DNA of 64,000 bases from an uncultured Actinomycetes bacterium (GTDB lineage: Bacteria > Actinomycetota > Actinomycetes > Nanopelagicales > Nanopelagicaceae), in assembly GCA_903827945.1 (NCBI GenBank), contig CAIKKN010000019.1, forward strand, positions 1 through 64,000, written 5' to 3'. Shown here piece after piece: positions 59,789 through 64,000 of this stretch; the first letter of the stretch is position 1, and each line of letters begins with the position of its first letter. The position numbers were made by a program, and so were the translations under genes. The notes beneath the pieces are model-generated. The model did no database searches and was not told the origin of the DNA. It saw only the letters and a program-made list of their open reading frames with translations.

Positions 59789-60894
59789 TGAAAATACACG
59801 AGTTTGAACTTCGCACGATTCACCTTCCACTTGTGCGACCATTTCGCACATCATTCGGAACGCAGACTTCACGCGAACTCCTAGTTGTGAAAGTGACTGA
59901 TGAGGATGGAAACGTAGGATGGGCTGAGGATGTCGCTATGTCAGAGCCCCTATATTCTCCCGAATATGTTGCGGGCAATCTTGATTTGATAAAGCGCTTT
60001 TTGCTCCCAGAACTTTTCAAGCGCTCAGAAGTAAGGGCTGAGGACGTTGCCGAAATTTTGGCACCATACCTCGGTGCTCCTATGGCAAAAGCTGCGCTTG
60101 AAACAGCAATCCTTGATGCCCAACTTCGGGGCGAAAAGAGAAGTCTTTCTTCATATTTAGGTGCCACAAAAAGCAAAGTGGAGTGCGGTGTCTCAGTTGG
60201 GATTTCACCAACCATAGATCAACTCTTAGAAGAAGTTGCCTCGTATGTGGATGCTGGCTATCGCCGAATCAAACTAAAGATTGAACCTGGTTGGGATATT
60301 GAACCGGTGCGTGTAGTTCGAGAGACGTGGCCGACAATTCCTTTGCAGGTAGATGCAAACCAGGCCTACTCACGAGGCGATGGAGACCATCTGGCAAAGT
60401 TAGATCCTTTTGATTTACTCCTTATCGAACAACCACTTGATGAACATGACATTTTGGGTCATGCGGGACTTGCAAAGAGAGTGAAGACTCCAATCTGCCT
60501 CGATGAATCAATAGTTTCACTTCGAGCTGCGCAGGATGCTCTCGCTCTAGAAGCCACAACTATCATCAACATTAAACCTGGGCGCGTTGGCGGGTACATT
60601 GAATCAGTTCGAATTCATGACTTATGTCTTGAAAAGAAGATCCCAGTTTGGTGTGGGGGAATGCTTGAGACCGGTATTGGCAGAGCCGCAAATTTGGCTC
60701 TTGCCGCCCTTCCAGGATTTACCCTTCCAGGTGACACTTCCGCTTCTGCTCGATATTTTAAGGAAGATGTAACCGAGCCATTTGTAATGAACGAGGGCTA
60801 TCTAGATGTTCCACAAGGTTTTGGCATCGGAGTAGAGCCGCATATCGATTTCTTGGACGAAATCACGACTTATAAAGAAATTATTACCAAATAA
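59788..60894 (+). CDS. Enolase-superfamily enzyme: o-succinylbenzoate synthase or N-succinylamino acid racemase
   Basis: The 368-residue product has the muconate-lactonizing subgroup layout. The catalytic Lys pair lies in RIKLKIEPG near residue 165, metal ligands in [15 protein letters not shown] and CLDESI, and a second Lys in NIKPGRVGG. MenC (menaquinone synthesis) and N-succinylamino acid racemase share these motifs and some enzymes do both. No men gene is adjacent, while a GNAT transferase gene overlaps its start, which leans towards the racemase role. Confidence 0.85.
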   Translation: MKIHEFELRTIHLPLVRPFRTSFGTQTSRELLVVKVTDEDGNVGWAEDVAMSEPLYSPEYVAGNLDLIKRFLLPELFKRSEVRAEDVAEILAPYLGAPMAKAALETAILDAQLRGEKRSLSSYLGATKSKVECGVSVGISPTIDQLLEEVASYVDAGYRRIKLKIEPGWDIEPVRVVRETWPTIPLQVDANQAYSRGDGDHLAKLDPFDLLLIEQPLDEHDILGHAGLAKRVKTPICLDESIVSLRAAQDALALEATTIINIKPGRVGGYIESVRIHDLCLEKKIPVWCGGMLETGIGRAANLALAALPGFTLPGDTSASARYFKEDVTEPFVMNEGYLDVPQGFGIGVEPHIDFLDEITTYKEIITK

Positions 60895-60958
60895 TCCTTG
60901 CTCGGCGTTGGTCTCACCCGTACCGTTAGGCGTCAACCTACGACTGAGGGGCTTATTA

Positions 60959-62335
60959 ATGGGACTGAATAACGATCCGCATTCATTTACAAAAATTACG
61001 CTTGATGAAAGTGAAATGCCGACGCAGTGGTACAACATCATTCCTGATCTCCCATCACCTCCACCACCACCTTTGCATCCAGGAACTCACGAGCCCGTAG
61101 GGCCAGCAGATTTAGCGCCACTATTTCCAATGGATTTAATTTTGCAAGAAGTCTCAACCGATTCTTATATTGATATCCCGGGTGAAGTTCTTGATGTGTA
61201 TCGCACTTGGCGCCCATCACCGCTCTTCCGCGCTCGTCGCTTAGAGAAACTTTTGGATACCCCTGCTCGCATTTATTACAAGTACGAAGGCGTTTCTCCT
61301 GCTGGATCACACAAGACCAATACTTCGGTGCCTCAGGCGTACTACAACAAGAAAGCTGGAATCAAGAAGCTCACAACAGAAACTGGTGCTGGCCAATGGG
61401 GAACTGCGCTCGCTTTTGCATGCGCGCTCTTCGACCTTGAATGCGAAGTCTGGCAAGTAGGTGGATCATTTGATATGAAGCCTTACCGTCGCTTGATGAT
61501 GGAAGTCTTTGGCGCCGAAGTACATCGTTCACCGTCACAACTGACCGAAGCTGGCCGACGAATCGCAGCAGATCCAAAGAATATGTCTGGATCTTTAGGC
61601 ATCGCTATCTCCGAGGCTGTAGAAGCCGCTGTTGCAGATCCAACGGTTGCGTATGCACTTGGTTCAGTTCTAAACCACGTTCTTCTCCACCAGACGATTA
61701 TCGGCGAAGAGGCACTTCTCCAAATGGCGAAAGTTGGCGAAACTCCTGATCTTCTTGTCGGTTGCACAGGTGGTGGATCAAACTTTGCTGGCCTCTCATT
61801 CCCATTTATGCGCGAAAAGATGAAGGGCAAGATGAACCCTGAGATTCGCGCAGTAGAACCAGCTTCGTGCCCATCACTCACTCGTGGAACTTATGCTTAT
61901 GATTTCGGTGATACAGCAGGAATGACACCGCTGATGAAGATGCACACCTTGGGCCATGACTTCATTCCAGATCCAATCCATGCTGGTGGACTTCGTTATC
62001 ACGGTATGGCACCGCTTGTTTCCCACATTTACGAACTTGGAATGATGACTGCGACAACAGTGGGACAAAAGGAATGCTTTGAGGCAGCTGTTAAATTCGC
62101 TCGCACCGAAGGAATCGTTCCTGCTCCTGAACCTACACACGCAATTGCTGTCGCAATCCAAGAAGCTCTACTTGCTAAGGAGACCGGTGAAGAGAAAGTT
62201 ATTCTCACTGCTCTCTGCGGTCATGGACACTTTGATCTTGCAGCATACGATCAATTCCTCAGTGGCAATATGGAAGATTCAAAGCTTCTAGATTCGGATT
62301 TCGAAGCGGCGCTTGCAGCACTCCCAGTTATCTAA
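60959..62335 (+). CDS. trpB: Tryptophan synthase beta-like protein, TrpB2 type
   Basis: PLP enzyme joining indole and serine or acting on a related substrate. From the ATG at 60959 the product is 458 residues, the longer TrpB2 form. Landmarks are [18 protein letters not shown] Lys in [24 protein letters not shown] and [11 protein letters not shown]. The start has GAGGG 8 bases before it; the open frame back to 60908 was rejected. No trpA is next to it, which fits TrpB2 proteins that work alone in indole salvage. Confidence 0.9.
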   Translation: MGLNNDPHSFTKITLDESEMPTQWYNIIPDLPSPPPPPLHPGTHEPVGPADLAPLFPMDLILQEVSTDSYIDIPGEVLDVYRTWRPSPLFRARRLEKLLDTPARIYYKYEGVSPAGSHKTNTSVPQAYYNKKAGIKKLTTETGAGQWGTALAFACALFDLECEVWQVGGSFDMKPYRRLMMEVFGAEVHRSPSQLTEAGRRIAADPKNMSGSLGIAISEAVEAAVADPTVAYALGSVLNHVLLHQTIIGEEALLQMAKVGETPDLLVGCTGGGSNFAGLSFPFMREKMKGKMNPEIRAVEPASCPSLTRGTYAYDFGDTAGMTPLMKMHTLGHDFIPDPIHAGGLRYHGMAPLVSHIYELGMMTATTVGQKECFEAAVKFARTEGIVPAPEPTHAIAVAIQEALLAKETGEEKVILTALCGHGHFDLAAYDQFLSGNMEDSKLLDSDFEAALAALPVI

Positions 62336-62356
62336 GACGCGTCTCTAAGGGTTTTC

Positions 62357-62388
62357 ACAGGGGGTTTAAGGCAAACTTAGCCCCCTGT
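62357..62388 (+). other. Hairpin after trpB2
   Basis: ACAGGGGG (62357-62364) pairs with CCCCCTGT (62381-62388), and an inner TAAG/CTTA can extend it. No T tract follows, so it is not a standard intrinsic terminator; it may be a weak one or protect the mRNA end. Confidence 0.45.
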
Positions 62389-62424
62389 CCAAATCGCGTT
62401 AAATAATATTAGGAGTTATCTCAT

Positions 62425-62670
62425 ATGAAAAAAGTACTCGCAGCAGCAATTGTTCTAGGTTTACTTGTTCCAACGGTTTCTCAGGCAGCAACAACTTCTC
62501 CCACAGCTAAGAAGCCAGCTGTAAAGACTGTGGCAGGGGCTGAAGGAACTGCAACGCACGAGACTTCAGAGGCCAACACCGGTACGGCTGAAAAGACGAC
62601 TACGGTAAAAAAGGTTAAGAAGTCAGTAATTAAGAAGAAGGCAACAAAGAAAGCTGCAAAAAAGAAGTAA
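62425..62670 (+). CDS. Small exported lysine-rich protein
   Basis: The 81-residue product starts with a clear signal peptide (KK, then VLAAAIVLGLLVPTV, cleavage after SQA). The mature part is low-complexity: Thr/Ala/Glu in the middle and a strongly basic end rich in KK and KKK (KKSVIKKKATKKAAKKK). It resembles histone-like Lys/Ala tails, but the signal peptide implies export. AGGAG lies 9 bases before the ATG. A strong terminator follows directly. The function is unknown; binding to cell-wall polymers or extracellular nucleic acid is possible. Confidence 0.8.
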   Translation: MKKVLAAAIVLGLLVPTVSQAATTSPTAKKPAVKTVAGAEGTATHETSEANTGTAEKTTTVKKVKKSVIKKKATKKAAKKK

Positions 62671-62687
62671 AACGCTGAACAAAAAAA

Positions 62688-62724
62688 GCCCCGCTCATTA
62701 CCAGATGTAATGAGCGGGGCTTTT
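62688..62724. terminator. Bidirectional intrinsic terminator
   Basis: A perfect 13-bp stem (GCCCCGCTCATTA at 62688-62700 with 62708-62720) has a 7-base loop. It is flanked by TTTT downstream and seven A upstream, so it can end both the lysine-rich gene (plus) and the ctaE transcript (minus). Confidence 0.95.
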
Positions 62725-62736
62725 GACTTTGTACTT

Positions 62737-63348
62737 TTAGATTATGCTTGTCGTGATTGCACAAAGAGCACCAGCAATGGCAATCCATGTAAACCACGAG
62801 CTTGCAGTTAATTGACGCCAGTATTCAAGAGTTGGATCTACTTTTGCACGGAAGCCGCGAATAAATAGTCCAAGTGCAATAAATGCTCCAATGATGTAAT
62901 GAAACATATTTGCGCCAGCTAGTACAACCCAGTTGGATGCGTATGCACCTTCAAAGAAGTGGCGCCCACCATCATCAACAGCCACGAATGGCATGTGTGC
63001 AAGTTGTTTCCATTGGAGGTAACCGCCGACAAGCATTGCGAGAAGCACAAAGCCTGACGCAACTGCGCTGCGAGATTTAACTCCGATTTTATGAACAATC
63101 GCTGCTGCAATAAGTGGCGCTGCAACTACCCAACCGTTTGATGCTGCAAGCGTGTGGCCACCCTTTGGAACCCAACTGTTGTTCGCGTTAAGACCACGAA
63201 GGTAGAAGTAAGAGAAGATCATGCCGAAGACAAATGCGCCGTCTGCAACAATCAATAACCGAACTCCTAAACGTTCACGGCGTCCGACAACTGCTGGAGC
63301 ATCGTGGTGGATGTGGAACTCGGTGTGAGAAGCGGTATCAGATGACAT
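62737..63348 (-). CDS. ctaE: Cytochrome c oxidase subunit III
   Basis: Subunit III of the aa3-type terminal oxidase. The 203-residue product has five hydrophobic segments, as expected for the short actinobacterial form, with ERLGVRLLIVADGAFVFGMIFSYFYLR near the start and NMFHYIIGAFIALGLFI later, which hold typical lipid- and heme-side residues. It begins at the last base of ctaD, so the two are coupled. The 13-bp-stem terminator follows it. The copper genes at 51-54 kb may supply its copper. Confidence 0.93.
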   Translation of the reverse strand: MSSDTASHTEFHIHHDAPAVVGRRERLGVRLLIVADGAFVFGMIFSYFYLRGLNANNSWVPKGGHTLAASNGWVVAAPLIAAAIVHKIGVKSRSAVASGFVLLAMLVGGYLQWKQLAHMPFVAVDDGGRHFFEGAYASNWVVLAGANMFHYIIGAFIALGLFIRGFRAKVDPTLEYWRQLTASSWFTWIAIAGALCAITTSII

Positions 63349-64000
63349 TAGTTGCCCTTTCCATAGCCATAAGGATCGCTTGTAATAATTGGAGCTTCAT
63401 CAAAGTTCTCAAGTGGGACTGGATAAGGAACTGTCCACTCAAGAGTCTTTGCACCCCACGGATTTTGCGGAGCGATATCGCCTTTGCGCCATGAGTGAAT
63501 CACGGCCCACAAGAGAATTATGAAGCCAATGCCCACAAGATAAGCGCCGCCGGTGCTAATCATGTTCGAGTACTTGTACATCGCCGCGAAGCTGACAACA
63601 CGTCGTGGTTGTCCTTCCGCTCCGGCAATAAACATTCCCAAGAACAAGACCTGGAATCCAATTTGAGTAAACCAGAATGCTGTGTAACCAGCAGGCTCAT
63701 TGAGCATGCGCCCGGTCATCTTTGGGAACCAGTATGCAAGCCCTGCAACAGCGCCTGTAAGAGCTGCGCCCATTAATGTGTAATGGAAGTGCGCAGTCAC
63801 AAACATAGAACCATGCAAGTAGTTATCAGCAGGAACGTCAGACAGATAGATGCCTGTGATGCCACCGATGAGGAGGTTCCAGATAACGGCAAAAAGGCCC
63901 AACATTGGAAGTTTCATCCAAGGTTTTCCTCGCCAGATTGTTCCTAACATTACGAGGAAGAGCAGTCCGGTTGGTACCGAAATCATTTCCGTAGTCACCA
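63348..64000 (-). CDS. ctaD: Cytochrome c oxidase subunit I, C-terminal part (cut by window edge)
   Basis: About 217 C-terminal residues of the main catalytic subunit, which reduces oxygen and pumps protons. The visible part begins at MTTEMISVPTG, an internal segment near helix VIII. It contains AHFHYTLMGA, whose two His bind heme a and heme a3, and ends with the tail EAPIITSDPYGYGKGN. The 5' part lies beyond base 64000. It is followed by ctaE with a one-base overlap. The Met at 63998 is internal, not the start. Confidence 0.92.
   Translation of the reverse strand, partial: VTTEMISVPTGLLFLVMLGTIWRGKPWMKLPMLGLFAVIWNLLIGGITGIYLSDVPADNYLHGSMFVTAHFHYTLMGAALTGAVAGLAYWFPKMTGRMLNEPAGYTAFWFTQIGFQVLFLGMFIAGAEGQPRRVVSFAAMYKYSNMISTGGAYLVGIGFIILLWAVIHSWRKGDIAPQNPWGAKTLEWTVPYPVPLENFDEAPIITSDPYGYGKGN

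Noticed and set aside
62357-62388. Intrinsic terminator after trpB2
   Set aside because: The hairpin is strong but has no T tract on either strand, so it was listed only as a hairpin.
1-64000. CRISPR array, insertion sequence or integron signatures
   Set aside because: No spaced direct repeats, no transposase-like frame and no terminal inverted repeats were seen; the only tandem repeat found is the coding 12-bp unit at 10917-10952.

Overview
The window reads as a near-origin stretch of chromosome from a small, streamlined actinobacterium, most likely of the freshwater Nanopelagicales (acI) type. That placement is an inference. It rests on the actinobacterial origin-side gene sets (rpsF-ssb-rpsR-rplI-dnaB; crgA-trpG-pknB-pstP), base composition that looks well below the usual actinobacterial GC, very dense packing (4-base gene overlaps, no gene-free stretch above 300 bases), and a retinal-making set (crtYc-crtYd-blh) typical of actinorhodopsin-bearing plankton. 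No rhodopsin, rRNA, CRISPR array, insertion sequence or prophage was seen.

Layout. 0-3.3 kb: ribosomal proteins S6, S18 and L9, SSB and the replicative helicase, with two perfect DnaA-box 9-mers before dnaB. 3.3-11 kb: carbonic anhydrase, EamA exporter, acyl-CoA dehydrogenase, dCTP deaminase, LemA/HtpX and a two-component system. 11-14.4 kb: crgA, trpG and a reduced pknB-pstP locus. 14.4-25.2 kb: hydrolase, pheA, serS, HAD phosphatase, tRNA-Ser(TGA), succinate dehydrogenase, a holin-fold membrane protein, paired CrcB fluoride channels, pepP and aroE. 25.2-40.4 kb: a carbohydrate/polyol catabolic region with a GMC oxidoreductase, ribose-type ABC importer, PfkB kinase, RbsD-like mutarotase, tRNA-Ser(GCT), several dehydrogenases, aldolase, phosphomannose-isomerase-like protein and FGGY kinase. 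40.4-50.7 kb: FprA, tRNA-Arg(ACG), lycopene cyclase halves and Blh, a choline-kinase-like protein, a dimethylglycine/sarcosine dehydrogenase-like enzyme, GalE and KorAB. 50.9-53.6 kb: a copper module (two small membrane proteins, YcnI, CopCD). 53.7-64 kb: GalU, VKOR, ABC exporter, PaiB-like protein, glutamate dehydrogenase, a GNAT/enolase-superfamily pair, TrpB2, an exported lysine-rich peptide, and cytochrome oxidase subunits III and I (the last cut by the window edge).

How it works together: an aerobic heterotroph (SdhABC, cytochrome oxidase, KorAB with FprA) that imports a sugar or polyol, makes retinal, and handles copper and fluoride. Two genome-scale signals stand out. About 20 transcription units have a TANNNT hexamer ending exactly 6 bases before the start codon, the layout expected of leaderless mRNAs. 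In two divergent gene pairs the two -10 hexamers share their TA inside a 22-base intergenic gap. In addition, six convergent gene pairs end on one shared 4-base stop overlap. The 25-40 kb catabolic region is the best candidate for an undescribed pathway; its substrate cannot be read from sequence alone.
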